Positions 10,243 through 18,486 of a stretch of DNA of 64,000 bases are shown in pieces. A program made the position numbers and the translations under genes. Position 1 is the first letter of the stretch. Each line of letters starts with the position of its first letter. The notes below the pieces were generated by a model. That model had not been told where the DNA came from. It was given only the letters and a program-made list of their open reading frames with translations, and made no database searches. The stretch comes from CAWJMD01 sp963845675 (GTDB lineage Bacteria > Actinomycetota > Actinomycetes > Actinomycetales > CAWJMD01), in contig CAWJSX010000001.1 in NCBI GenBank assembly GCA_963845675.1, positions 682,001-746,000 of the forward strand, in the 5' to 3' direction.

Positions 10243-10767
10243 GTGGTGCTGATAGCGATGGCGGGGCTTCCCGGGAGCGGGAAGAGCACTCTCGCGGCAG
10301 AGGCTGCACGGCTGCTCGGATGCGCGGTGGTGTCGGTCGACCCGATCGAGGCGGCGATGTGGGCCGCAGGCATCGACCGTGCCCAGCCGACCGGGCTTGC
10401 CGCATATGTCGTGGCTGAGGCCGTGGCATGGGAGCAGCTGCGTGGCGGGCACGACGTGATCGTCGACGCCGTGAACGACGTCGAGCCCGCGCGCCGGCAG
10501 TGGCGAGACCTTGCTGACCGGGCCGGAACGACCCTCCTCTTCGCTGAGGTCTTCTGCTCGGATGAGCATGAGCATCGCCGCCGCCTGAGCAACCGCCACC
10601 GAGACATCCGAGGCTTCCCGGAGCCGGGCTGGGACGCGGTGCTGGGCCGGCGCGCAGGGTTCGAGGGGTGGGACGAAGCCCGTCTGCGTCTCGACTCCAC
10701 GGTCGAGGCGGACATCAATGCCCGGGCGATCGTCGGCGAGGTCGCCGGGATGCGACCCGCTCGCTGA
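10243..10767 (+). CDS. AAA/P-loop small-molecule kinase-like protein
   Basis: The product is 174 residues. A Walker A motif GLPGSGKST lies at residues 8-16, a DxD-type acidic switch in VDPIEAAMW, a strand DVIVDAVNDV in the Walker B position and a lid with HEHRRRLSNRHRDI. This is the AAA_33/zeta-toxin-like kinase fold found in small-molecule and nucleotide kinases. No antitoxin-like partner is present and the protein lacks obvious zeta-toxin substrate-binding motifs, so a general phosphotransferase is the safer label. The GTG start leads directly into a buried first strand (VLIAMAGLPG). Confidence 0.7.
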   Translation: MVLIAMAGLPGSGKSTLAAEAARLLGCAVVSVDPIEAAMWAAGIDRAQPTGLAAYVVAEAVAWEQLRGGHDVIVDAVNDVEPARRQWRDLADRAGTTLLFAEVFCSDEHEHRRRLSNRHRDIRGFPEPGWDAVLGRRAGFEGWDEARLRLDSTVEADINARAIVGEVAGMRPAR

Positions 10768-10804
10768 GTACCCGTCGGACGTCGACCTCCCCTGGCGTGA
10801 CGAA

Positions 10805-11805
10805 TCAGGCGGCAGGGCCGGGATGGGGCGGGCAGCACCACAGCGCCTCGACGTCCTCACCCGCGAGGCCACACTCCCCTGCTGCGAACGGGATGACGAG
10901 GGTCTGGCCCTTGCACAGCGGGATCGGCTCGAAATCTCCTGCGAGAGAACCCTTGCCGGAGACCACGACGACGACCGCGAAGCCTGCGCTCCGAGCGCGT
11001 GGCGCCCCGCGTGCGCTCCACGCGGAAGAACGGACTCGCCGCCGGCAGAAGGTCCCCGGTGTCAGCAGCGGTGGCGCCCCGCAGGCCGCTCGACCTCGTC
11101 CGGCGTCCACGCTCGCCGGTCGACGGCCCCCAGGGCCACGTCGAACCCCAGTCCGAGGTGACCGTCCGCGGCGCCGTCCAGGTCGAAGCCCTCCCACTCC
11201 ATCAGGATCGACAGGTCGGTGGGCTCCTGGAGCTCGACCAGGAACGCCCCCTCGCCGACCGCGTGCGGCATGCCGGCCGGCACGAGCACCGCGTCCCCGG
11301 GCTCCACCTCGAGCGTGTGCATCGCACCGAGCATCGCGTCGGTGTCCTGCTCACGCACCCACCCTCTGAGCTCCTCCTCCCCCACCTCGCGGGTGAACGC
11401 CAGGTGGACGGTCGCGGGCTCGAGGAACACCCACGCCTCGGTCTTGCCGTGAGTCAGCGACAGGTGCTCACCCGCGAACGGGACGTCGGGGTGGGCGTGC
11501 ACCGGGAGCCTCTGCCCGGCGTCGAGCAGCTTCACCAGCAGTCCGGTGTCGCTGCCGAAGGCCTCGACGTGCTCTGCGCCCAACCAGGTCGACGGGTCCT
11601 CGCCGACGGCGTCGGCCAGCGTGCGGCCGTCCGCGAGGCGGGTCAGGCCCAGCTCCGCCTCGCCGAAGAGCGTCGTCGTGGACGCGACCCAGTCCTCCGG
11701 GACGTTGCTGTCGATCGGTTCAACCCCACGGAAGGCGGCGATGCGCCGTCCGCCGGCGTAGAACCTGTCGAGCGGCTGGTTGGCGTCCAGGACCAGTGGT
11801 CTCAT
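10805..11805 (-). pseudogene. manA: ManA-like mannose-6-phosphate isomerase, two frameshifts
   Basis: A type I phosphomannose-isomerase-like protein that would interconvert mannose-6-P and fructose-6-P with a bound zinc. The N-terminal frame (MRPLVLDANQPLDRFYAGG, LPVHAHPDVPFAGEHL, KTEAWVFLEP, AGMPHAVG) is intact to about 11090, where an extra base in CGGCCTGCGG sends it to an early stop. Removing that base restores DTGDLLPAASPFFRVER. A second extra base near 10985 restores FAVVVVVSGKGSLAGDFEP to the stop. With both corrected the length is 332 residues, plausible for the family. It is the last gene of the sugar operon. True mutation or assembly error cannot be separated here. Confidence 0.75.
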
Positions 11806-11848
11806 CGGGCGTTCCTCGTCTCCGTCGGTGGACGTCGTGCAACAGGCA

Positions 11849-12853
11849 TCAGGTCGGGACGGCGGCGTCGAGGACGCCGACCCGTACCCCGGTGCGCCAC
11901 TCCTGCCCGGGCTCCAGGACGGGCGCACCGGCACCGGGTAGCTCGCGTTCTGGTCCGAACATCGGTGCGTTGGCCGGCTCCACGCCCAGCACCCACGCAC
12001 CACGCGCCGGCCAGGCCCACGTGAACAGGCGCGGCAGGGCGAGGCCGTCCCACTCGACGACCAGGGTCTCCGCCGTCCCCGGCGACTCCAGCACGGCACG
12101 CGCGCGGCCGTCGTCCGTCACCGCCCGGTGGTCGGCGACAACCGCCTCGGCGTCTGACGCGGCGGGCGGCATTCGCAGCGGGTCGCGACCGGGAGGGCAC
12201 GGCTCACGCAGGACGGTGCGGTGCGTGTCGACCAGCAGCCGAGACCCCGGGCGCAGCAAGGGCGCACCGACGTTCACGTGGTACAGCAGGGGGACGCCGA
12301 CGGGCCGACTGCCCTCGTTCCTGACCACGTCCCTGACGTCGACCCACGGTCGACCCGTCGCGACGACGACCTCGCGCTCGACCACGAGCCGAGGGCCGTA
12401 CAGGACGGTGTGGCCGATGCACCCGCTCACGTGCACCTCGACACCGTCGGTCGTGCGCTCGCGCCACCACCGCACGTCATGAGCCGGCGTCAGGTGGTGC
12501 GACCCGTGCTGGCCGGAGGCGTCGCGCGCCGGACCGACGTTGTCGGGACCGCATGTCGCGAGCAGGCCGCCGAGGAAGCGTTCCTCCCAGCCGTGACCGG
12601 GGCCGGGGTCGACCCGCTGCGGCGACCGCCAGGCCACCGGCGTGCCACCCCACCACGCGGCTCCCAGATCGAGGCCGCGGTCGAGGAGCATCTCGACCGA
12701 CGGTCCGCCGGCGACGCGGACGAGCAAAACTCGCTCCCCGCCGGAGCGGATGATCTCGTCGACGCTCGCCAGGGCGTCGGGCAGCGCGACCAGGCCGTCG
12801 TCGAGCAGCGAGCCCCAGGAGGGGGCCGCCAGGACGGACGTCTGCGCGTTCAC
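11849..12853 (-). CDS. DUF4432 family protein (aldose-epimerase-like)
   Basis: A 334-residue protein of the DUF4432 family, which shares the galactose-mutarotase-like beta-sandwich fold. Supporting stretches are GPSVEMLLDRGLDLGAAWWGG, GGLLATCGPDNVGP, LLYHVNVGAPLL and GVEPANAPMFG. It probably acts on a free or phosphorylated sugar as an epimerase/mutarotase. The start is GTG 12853, overlapping the kinase stop as GTGA, so the two are translationally coupled. It lies between a sugar kinase and the ManA-like gene in a catabolic operon, which supports a carbohydrate role; the substrate is not known. Confidence 0.75.
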   Translation of the reverse strand: MNAQTSVLAAPSWGSLLDDGLVALPDALASVDEIIRSGGERVLLVRVAGGPSVEMLLDRGLDLGAAWWGGTPVAWRSPQRVDPGPGHGWEERFLGGLLATCGPDNVGPARDASGQHGSHHLTPAHDVRWWRERTTDGVEVHVSGCIGHTVLYGPRLVVEREVVVATGRPWVDVRDVVRNEGSRPVGVPLLYHVNVGAPLLRPGSRLLVDTHRTVLREPCPPGRDPLRMPPAASDAEAVVADHRAVTDDGRARAVLESPGTAETLVVEWDGLALPRLFTWAWPARGAWVLGVEPANAPMFGPERELPGAGAPVLEPGQEWRTGVRVGVLDAAVPT

Positions 12854-14064
12854 GCGGCACCGTTCGCGACGCCGTCTCCGGCGCCCGCCAGGGCGGCCAC
12901 GAAGCCGCCCACGAACGTGTCGCCGAGCCCGATCGTGGTCGGTGTCGTGGCCTGCAGCACCAACGCTGGTACGACGCACACCCGACCGGGCCTCATCCGC
13001 TCGAGGGCGTGGGCGAAGACGGAACCGCCCGTGTGGCGGGGCGTCTCAGCGGTCCGCGCATGGTCGACGGCGGTGAAGGCGTCCCCGTGCAGGTAGCGCG
13101 TGCTGGCCAGCAGGATGCCGCCGTCCAGCGCCGCACGGTAGTCGCGGGCCTTCTCCCCCACGGCCAGTGCCCAGTAGCTCGTGTGGACCACCAGCGTGGT
13201 CGCGCCGACGACCTCACGCAGCTGGCCCAGGGCGGACGCGACGTCCTCCGCGTCGAGCAGGTCGACCCTGCGGCCGACGTAGGCCTGCATCTCGTCCTCG
13301 TTCATGCTGTGCACGTCCACGACGTCCGCGAGCCCCTCACGCACCTGGGTGCTCCGCTCCGGCACGTGGAACCCGGCGTCCTCGTAGACCACGACGGCGT
13401 CCTCCGGCAGGGACCGCATCTGGTCCCGCAGGTCGCGAAGCCGCAGGGCCACGGTGTCCGGGTCCTGCATCGAGTTCATCCCGGAGACGAGGAACACGCG
13501 CGCGTCGGACAGGACGTCCCCCAGCTCCGAGCTGATGACGAGCTCCTGGTTGGGCTCGTCGTTGACGTAGATCAGCCGGTTGGCTCTCGGGGCGGTCACC
13601 GCCTGCTCCCCCACCCGCACGCGCGCGCCGGCGGGGTACTGGACGATCAGATGAGGGTCGACGGTGTCCCTGGTGGCGCTGCACACATAGGAGACCTCCT
13701 CGGGCAGAAGCCATCTCACCTGGTCGTCGATGCTCACCAGGTGCACCGTGCTCCGCACCCCGAGGCGACCCATCGCGATGGCGGCGCGCACCGGCGTGCC
13801 ACCGATCGTCGTGCGCCGCGCGAAACGGGTCGCGAAGGCCTCGACGACGTCGGAGGAGCCCACGAACCGCTCTCCCCCGACACCGTCACGGACGTAGCCG
13901 AGAAGCGATCGGACCAGGTCCCGCTCGGTGTCGATCCCGACCGAGGGCGACAGCTCGTCCGCACGGATCCCGTACCTGTCCACGAGCTCCTCCAGGACGT
14001 CCGCGTCCCAGTCGATCTCGTAGTCCAGGCATCCTCCGAGCCCCAGGACCACGTCCGAGCCCAC
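12850..14064 (-). CDS. ADP-dependent phosphofructokinase/glucokinase-family sugar kinase
   Basis: A 404-residue ribokinase-fold protein of the ADP-dependent PFK/glucokinase family (COG4809-like). Visible features are IGGTPVRAAIAMGRLG, VVYEDAGFH, the phosphate/Mg motif NEDEM, and near the C-terminus (about residue 380) the catalytic GLGDTFVGGF (GxGD). This family is best known from archaea and uses ADP as phosphoryl donor; whether this bacterial member uses ADP or ATP is not shown by the sequence. GTG 14064 is preferred to the upstream frame start at 14082 because a GGAGAGGGG run sits five bases ahead. With the aldolase upstream it would supply a ketose bisphosphate for cleavage. Confidence 0.75.
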   Translation of the reverse strand: MGSDVVLGLGGCLDYEIDWDADVLEELVDRYGIRADELSPSVGIDTERDLVRSLLGYVRDGVGGERFVGSSDVVEAFATRFARRTTIGGTPVRAAIAMGRLGVRSTVHLVSIDDQVRWLLPEEVSYVCSATRDTVDPHLIVQYPAGARVRVGEQAVTAPRANRLIYVNDEPNQELVISSELGDVLSDARVFLVSGMNSMQDPDTVALRLRDLRDQMRSLPEDAVVVYEDAGFHVPERSTQVREGLADVVDVHSMNEDEMQAYVGRRVDLLDAEDVASALGQLREVVGATTLVVHTSYWALAVGEKARDYRAALDGGILLASTRYLHGDAFTAVDHARTAETPRHTGGSVFAHALERMRPGRVCVVPALVLQATTPTTIGLGDTFVGGFVAALAGAGDGVANGAA

Positions 14065-14111
14065 TGCTTCCCCTCTCCACACACCCCGGGCAGCCCCAGG
14101 ATCGCCGGTTC

Positions 14112-14972
14112 TCAGTACAGGTCGGCCTTGTTGGCGGCGTCGAACAGGTCGATCTTCTGCGCGGCAGTCTCCTGCATCGCCACGACGGACGCGGGCTGGA
14201 TGGAGTTGGGCTCGCGCAGACCGTCGTCGGCGAGGACCTCACGCATCTTCCGGTGGTACGCGACCTTGATGTCGCTGGAGATGTTGATCTTGTTGATACC
14301 AAGCTTGACCGACTGGCCGATCTCGAGGTCGGGGTTCCCCGACCCGCCGTGCAGCACGAGCGGCACGTCGACCTTGGCCTCGATCTCCTGGAGCAGGTCG
14401 AGCTTCAGCTCCGGCTTCATCCACGACGGGTACAGGCCGTGGCAGGTGCCGATCGCGATGGCGAGGCTGTCGACCCCGGTCTCCTGCACGAAGCGCACCG
14501 CGTCCTCGGGGACGGTGTAGATGATCTCGGCGGTGCCGTCCTCGGCTTCGGAGTCGGTCTTGCCGATGGTGCCGAGCTCACCCTCGACCGAGAGCCCGAC
14601 GGCATGAGCCGCCTCGACGGCCTTCCTGGTCAGCGCGACGTTCTCGTCGAACGGAAGCAGTGAGCCGTCGAGCATGACCGACGTGAAGCCGGTCTGGATG
14701 GCGAGGAGCATCTGCTCGATGTTCGCGCCGTGGTCGAAGTGGATCGTGACAGGCACCCGCGAGCGGTGTGCTCGCTCGATGATGGCGGGCATCAGCTCGA
14801 CCCCGATGTGTGAGAGCTCGTCCGGGTGGATCGCGATGATCAGCGGGGCGCCCTTGGCCTCGCTCACCTCGAAGATCCCCTGGCACATGGCCCAGTCGCT
14901 GATGTTGAACGCGGGCACCGCGAAGTTGTGCTTGTTGGCGACCTCGAGGAGATCTACGCCGTTGATGAGCAT
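14112..14972 (-). CDS. Class II fructose/tagatose-bisphosphate-type aldolase
   Basis: A 286-residue class II (zinc) aldolase of the FbaA/KbaY/GatY family. The zinc and substrate motifs are TIHFDHG, EGELGTIG, AIGTCHGLY and LHGGSG, followed by the phosphate-binding KINISSD. It cleaves a ketose 1,6-bisphosphate into dihydroxyacetone phosphate and an aldose; the operon context points to a dedicated sugar rather than glycolysis. The start ATG 14972 follows AAAGGGAA. It lies between the second permease (82-base gap) and the ADP-dependent-type kinase. Confidence 0.88.
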   Translation of the reverse strand: MLINGVDLLEVANKHNFAVPAFNISDWAMCQGIFEVSEAKGAPLIIAIHPDELSHIGVELMPAIIERAHRSRVPVTIHFDHGANIEQMLLAIQTGFTSVMLDGSLLPFDENVALTRKAVEAAHAVGLSVEGELGTIGKTDSEAEDGTAEIIYTVPEDAVRFVQETGVDSLAIAIGTCHGLYPSWMKPELKLDLLQEIEAKVDVPLVLHGGSGNPDLEIGQSVKLGINKINISSDIKVAYHRKMREVLADDGLREPNSIQPASVVAMQETAAQKIDLFDAANKADLY

Positions 14973-15054
14973 GGAGGGAGTTCCCTTTCTCGGAGTGTGG
15001 TGCTCTAACAGGTTGGCTCAGTGGAGGTCTCGAAAGGCGTTGTGGTCGCTCGTC

Positions 15055-15960
15055 TCAGAGCTTCACCGCGCCGGCGGTCATGCCGCCCATGAAGTACCGC
15101 TGGAAGAAGAGGAAGAGGACGAGAACGGGAATGCACCCCAGCACGCTCATCGCCATCATCTCGTTCCACTCGTACGAGTGCTGGCCCATGAGCAGCTGGA
15201 TGCCGATGGGGACGGTGCGCATGTCCTCGCTGCGTGTGAGCGTGAGGGCGAACAGGTACTCGTTCCAGGCGATCATGAACGTGTAGATGCCGACCGACAC
15301 CAGGCCGGGCACGGAGATCGGCACGAGGATGCGGAAGAGCGCAGTGATCGGACCGGCTCCGTCGACCTTGACCGCCTCGTCCAGCTCGCGCGGGAGGGTG
15401 TTGAAGTAGCCGGTCATCATGATGATCGCGTAGGGCAGCGTGAACACCATGTACGTGAGGATCAGTCCCGCGTAGGTGTCGTACAGCTTGAGCCCCACGA
15501 CGAGACCGAAGTAGGGGATCAGCAGGGTGATCGGCGGGACTGCCTGGACGCTGATGATGACGACGCTCAGGGCCCGCTTGAACGGGAACTCGTAGCGGCT
15601 CAGCGCGTACGCGGCGAGCACTGCGACGAACAGGGTCAGCAAGGTCACCGACAGGGACACCGCGTAGCTGTTGATGAAGAACCGCACCTTCGTGCCGTCG
15701 GTGAGGATCGAGGCGTACGCGTCGAACGAGAAGTTCTCCGTCACCAGCCGCGGTGGGTACTCGAAGATCTCGGTGTTGGACTTGAACGAGCTGAGGAGCA
15801 TCCACAGCACGGGCAGTCCGGAGAACATCGCGCCGACCGTGAGGGCGACGAGCACCAGCACCCGCTGCCTTGCCCGTCGACGTAGGACCTCGGCCAGGCT
15901 CAGACCGGTCACCGTTCGACCTGACGTCGATCCGGGCGCCACGTGGGTCTCGGTGGTCAT
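15055..15960 (-). CDS. Sugar ABC transporter permease (CUT1, MalG-like)
   Basis: The product is 301 residues with six predicted membrane helices, the first at about 35-55. The EAA loop that docks the ATPase reads LDEAVKVDGAGPITALFRI. The C-terminal YFMGGMTAGAVK ending is typical of MalG-type permeases of the carbohydrate uptake-1 class. It is two bases behind the first permease and so is co-translated with it. No ATPase gene occurs in the operon, so a shared MsiK/MalK-type ATPase elsewhere in the genome is likely. Confidence 0.9.
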   Translation of the reverse strand: MTTETHVAPGSTSGRTVTGLSLAEVLRRRARQRVLVLVALTVGAMFSGLPVLWMLLSSFKSNTEIFEYPPRLVTENFSFDAYASILTDGTKVRFFINSYAVSLSVTLLTLFVAVLAAYALSRYEFPFKRALSVVIISVQAVPPITLLIPYFGLVVGLKLYDTYAGLILTYMVFTLPYAIIMMTGYFNTLPRELDEAVKVDGAGPITALFRILVPISVPGLVSVGIYTFMIAWNEYLFALTLTRSEDMRTVPIGIQLLMGQHSYEWNEMMAMSVLGCIPVLVLFLFFQRYFMGGMTAGAVKL

Positions 15961-15962
15961 GG

Positions 15963-16910
15963 TCAGTCCCTCGCCTTCTGGTGCCGGACGTACAGGACCG
16001 CGAGGATCATCGACATCAGCAGGACGACGACGGCGCTGGCCGAGGCGACCGAGAAGTCGAACTGCGCGAACGCGAGCTTGTACGTGAAGGTGCTGAGCAT
16101 CTCGGTGGCATCGATCGGTCCACCGCCCGTGGTCAGCCAGATGAGCGCGAACTGCTGCGTCGTCCAGATGAAGTCGAGCAGCGCCATGCTGATGATGATC
16201 GGTCGCAGCTGGGGGACGGTGATGTGGACGAACTGCTTGACGGCTCCGGCGCCGTCGACGCGCGCCGCCTCGTAGAGGTCCTTCGGGATGCCCTGCAGCC
16301 CGGCCAGGAGACTGACCATGAAGAAGGGGTACCCGGCCCAGATGTTGATGAAGGTGACTGCGTGCAGTGCGAGGCCGGGGTCGCTCAACCACTCGACCGC
16401 CGTGTCGGTCAGCCCCACCGTCGTGGTCAGGTAGTTCACGATCCCGTTGGGGCTGAGGAGCATCCGCCACAGCACTGCGGTGATGGCGATGGTGAACAGC
16501 CACGGGAGGATGTACACGGCCCTGAAGAGACCCTTGGTGCGGGCACCCAGCAGGTCGGTGTTCAGCAGGAGCGCGAAGCTGAGCCCGATGGCGAAGTGGG
16601 CCACCACGCTGCCGCCGGCGAAGTACGCGGTGTTCTTGATGGCGACGAAGAACACCGGGTTCGTGAGCACCTGGGCGTAGTTGTCGAAGCCGACGAACTG
16701 CGACTCCCTGGCCATGATCACGCGGTCCATCAGCGAGTAGCCGATGACCATGACGATCGGCGTGACCATGAGGATCACGAGCAGGATCAGCGTCGGCGAG
16801 AGGAAGCCGTACGGGGTCACCTTCCGGCGGAATCGGCCCGGCGCGCGGCGTGGGGGCTCGGCGACCGCGGTGGCGGTGGACACCGAACGCGTGATCGTGT
16901 TCAGGGACAC
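15963..16910 (-). CDS. Sugar ABC transporter permease (CUT1, MalF-like)
   Basis: The product is 315 residues with six predicted helices starting at about residue 35 (GFLSPTLILLVILMVTPIV), preceded by a basic cytoplasmic leader. The ATPase-coupling EAA loop is LYEAARVDGAGAVKQFVHI. It pairs with the downstream MalG-like permease to form the transmembrane channel for the sugar bound by the upstream lipoprotein. The start is separated from the binding-protein gene by 71 bases that contain a strong hairpin. Confidence 0.9.
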   Translation of the reverse strand: MSLNTITRSVSTATAVAEPPRRAPGRFRRKVTPYGFLSPTLILLVILMVTPIVMVIGYSLMDRVIMARESQFVGFDNYAQVLTNPVFFVAIKNTAYFAGGSVVAHFAIGLSFALLLNTDLLGARTKGLFRAVYILPWLFTIAITAVLWRMLLSPNGIVNYLTTTVGLTDTAVEWLSDPGLALHAVTFINIWAGYPFFMVSLLAGLQGIPKDLYEAARVDGAGAVKQFVHITVPQLRPIIISMALLDFIWTTQQFALIWLTTGGGPIDATEMLSTFTYKLAFAQFDFSVASASAVVVLLMSMILAVLYVRHQKARD

Positions 16911-16932
16911 GGTCTACCTCCTCTGGAGGGTC

Positions 16933-16963
16933 GGTCGCGCCAGGCTCGTCACCTGGCGCGACC
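16933..16963 (-). terminator. Intergenic 12-bp hairpin between binding-protein and permease genes
   Basis: GGTCGCGCCAGG and CCTGGCGCGACC form a perfect 12-bp stem around a 7-base loop, just after the binding-protein stop. There is no T-run, so it is unlikely to be a full terminator. In sugar ABC operons such as malE-malF, hairpins at this point act as partial terminators or 3' stabilisers so that more binding protein than permease is made, and the same role is inferred here. Confidence 0.65.
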
Positions 16964-16981
16964 GGGTCGAGGGTGGACGGT

Positions 16982-18277
16982 CTAGAACTCGGCCATCCAC
17001 TTCTCCTGGGCCTTCTCCAGAGTGACCTGGACGGACTGGTCCTCGGCCAGGGTGCGCTGGAGCTCCTCGTCCAGCGTGCGCATCAGCTGCTCGGCGACGG
17101 GCAGGCCCACGAACTCGTTGGCCGGGTAGCCCTCGTTCCACGCGTCGAACGCGGTCTGGAACAGGTCGTCGCCGTTCACGTAGTCCGGCACCGACTCGGT
17201 GTTGCCCGGGAAGGCATTCGCTGCGGTCGACAGCTCGGAGTTGGCGTCCTTGCTCAGCAGGAAGTCGATCAACTTCCATGCCTCGGCCTTGTGCTCGCTG
17301 TTCTCCGCCACGCCGATGCCCCAGGAGGCGTACGGGGTGCCGCGCTCTCCCTCGTAGCCGTCCTCGGCAGGCACGGCCGAGATGCTGAAGTCCAGGTCCG
17401 GGTTCTTCTCGCGGATCAGGTTGATGTGCGCGAGGGACGAGATCATCATCCCGACGCGCCCGTTGGTGAACTCCTCGAGCTTGTCCTGCTCCTTGAGCGT
17501 GGCGGCGCCGGGTGCGATCGCTCCCGCGTCGTTGAGGTCCTTGATGTAGTTCAGCGCGCTGGTCACCTCGGCATTGGTGAGGTCCGGCTTGCCGTCGTCC
17601 AGCATCTGACCACCGGATGCCCACACCCACGACATCACGTCGTTCTGGATGCCGTTCGGCGTCTCGAGCGAGAGCGGGAGGATCCAGCCGCTGGTGTTGT
17701 CGCCCAGGGCGCTGACCTTCTCGGCCGCCTCCTGGAACTCGCTACGCGTGGTCGGCGCCTCGGTCACGCCGGCCTGCTGCAGCAGGTCGTTGTTGGTGAA
17801 GAGCATGTAAGCGAAGTTGACGACCGGGACCATGTACGTGGACCCGTCGATCTGCACCTGGCTCGCCAGCTGCGTGTCGTCGTAGCCGGCCTCGCCCATC
17901 AGTGCGGAGAGGTCGGCGATTGAGCCCTGGTCGACGAAGTCGTGCACCCACGCGCCGTCGAGACCGACGACGTCGGCCATCGTGCCGGACGCGGCACCCG
18001 CGACCACCTGCTCCTTCGTGGAGGCGTAGGGGCCGGAGAGCAGCTCGACGGTGATGCCCGGGTTCTCGGTCTCGAACTCGTCCATCAGTCCTCGAAGGAC
18101 GCCCTCGGGCAGCTCTGGCTCCCACCACTGGGCGAACTCCAGGGTGACGTCACCGCCACCGCCTGCGTCGTCCCCGGCGGTCGCGTCTCCCCCACCGCAG
18201 GCGGCGGTCACGGCGATCGCTGTCACACCGGCCACAGCGGCGAGGGTCCTCCTGGCCGCGCGAGCACTCTTGCTCAT
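16982..18277 (-). CDS. Extracellular sugar-binding lipoprotein (CUT1)
   Basis: A 431-residue family 1 solute-binding protein. It has a basic n-region (MSKSARAARR), a hydrophobic core and a lipobox ending in TAAC at about Cys27, then a Gly/Asp-rich linker. The mature domain shows the usual opening (TLEFAQWWEPELP), DVVGLDGAWV and WKLIDFLLSKD. It captures the sugar outside the membrane and delivers it to the two permeases downstream. ATG 18277 is preferred to the frame start two codons upstream because GGAGGG lies seven bases before it. It is the first gene of the operon, divergent from the DeoR regulator. Confidence 0.9.
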   Translation of the reverse strand: MSKSARAARRTLAAVAGVTAIAVTAACGGGDATAGDDAGGGGDVTLEFAQWWEPELPEGVLRGLMDEFETENPGITVELLSGPYASTKEQVVAGAASGTMADVVGLDGAWVHDFVDQGSIADLSALMGEAGYDDTQLASQVQIDGSTYMVPVVNFAYMLFTNNDLLQQAGVTEAPTTRSEFQEAAEKVSALGDNTSGWILPLSLETPNGIQNDVMSWVWASGGQMLDDGKPDLTNAEVTSALNYIKDLNDAGAIAPGAATLKEQDKLEEFTNGRVGMMISSLAHINLIREKNPDLDFSISAVPAEDGYEGERGTPYASWGIGVAENSEHKAEAWKLIDFLLSKDANSELSTAANAFPGNTESVPDYVNGDDLFQTAFDAWNEGYPANEFVGLPVAEQLMRTLDEELQRTLAEDQSVQVTLEKAQEKWMAEF

Positions 18278-18321
18278 GAACACTCCCTCCGGTCCTGCCG
18301 CGTCCTGCGCTTCGTTGCGAG

Positions 18322-18347
18322 GTTCTGCGGTTTCTTGAAACTAGAAC
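18322..18347. promoter_or_regulatory. Nested dyad, candidate DeoR operator/promoter
   Basis: In the divergent region, GTTTC-TT-GAAAC (18330-18341) is a perfect 5-bp inverted repeat with a 2-bp spacer. It lies inside a second, off-centre inverted pair GTTCT (18322-18326) and AGAAC (18343-18347). CTAGAAC recurs at 18490-18496 near the regulator start. It lies 45-70 bases upstream of the binding-protein start. DeoR-family operators often contain TTTC/GAAA half-sites, so control by the neighbouring DeoR protein is inferred. Confidence 0.45.
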
Positions 18348-18486
18348 GGCAAGACCATGGACGTCAAGAGGCTGGCACATGCAATTTCACGGATCTTTAC
18401 CGCGCCATCCCTCCAAGGAGGTGCACGCCAAACCGCAGATTCATCCTCCCCGGCACGCACCAGGCATCGCACAAACACGCACTCCT

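Noticed and set aside
10243..10767. Zeta-toxin of a toxin-antitoxin pair
   Set aside because: The P-loop fold is shared, but there is no small antitoxin gene beside it and no zeta-specific motif, so it is left as a general kinase-like protein.
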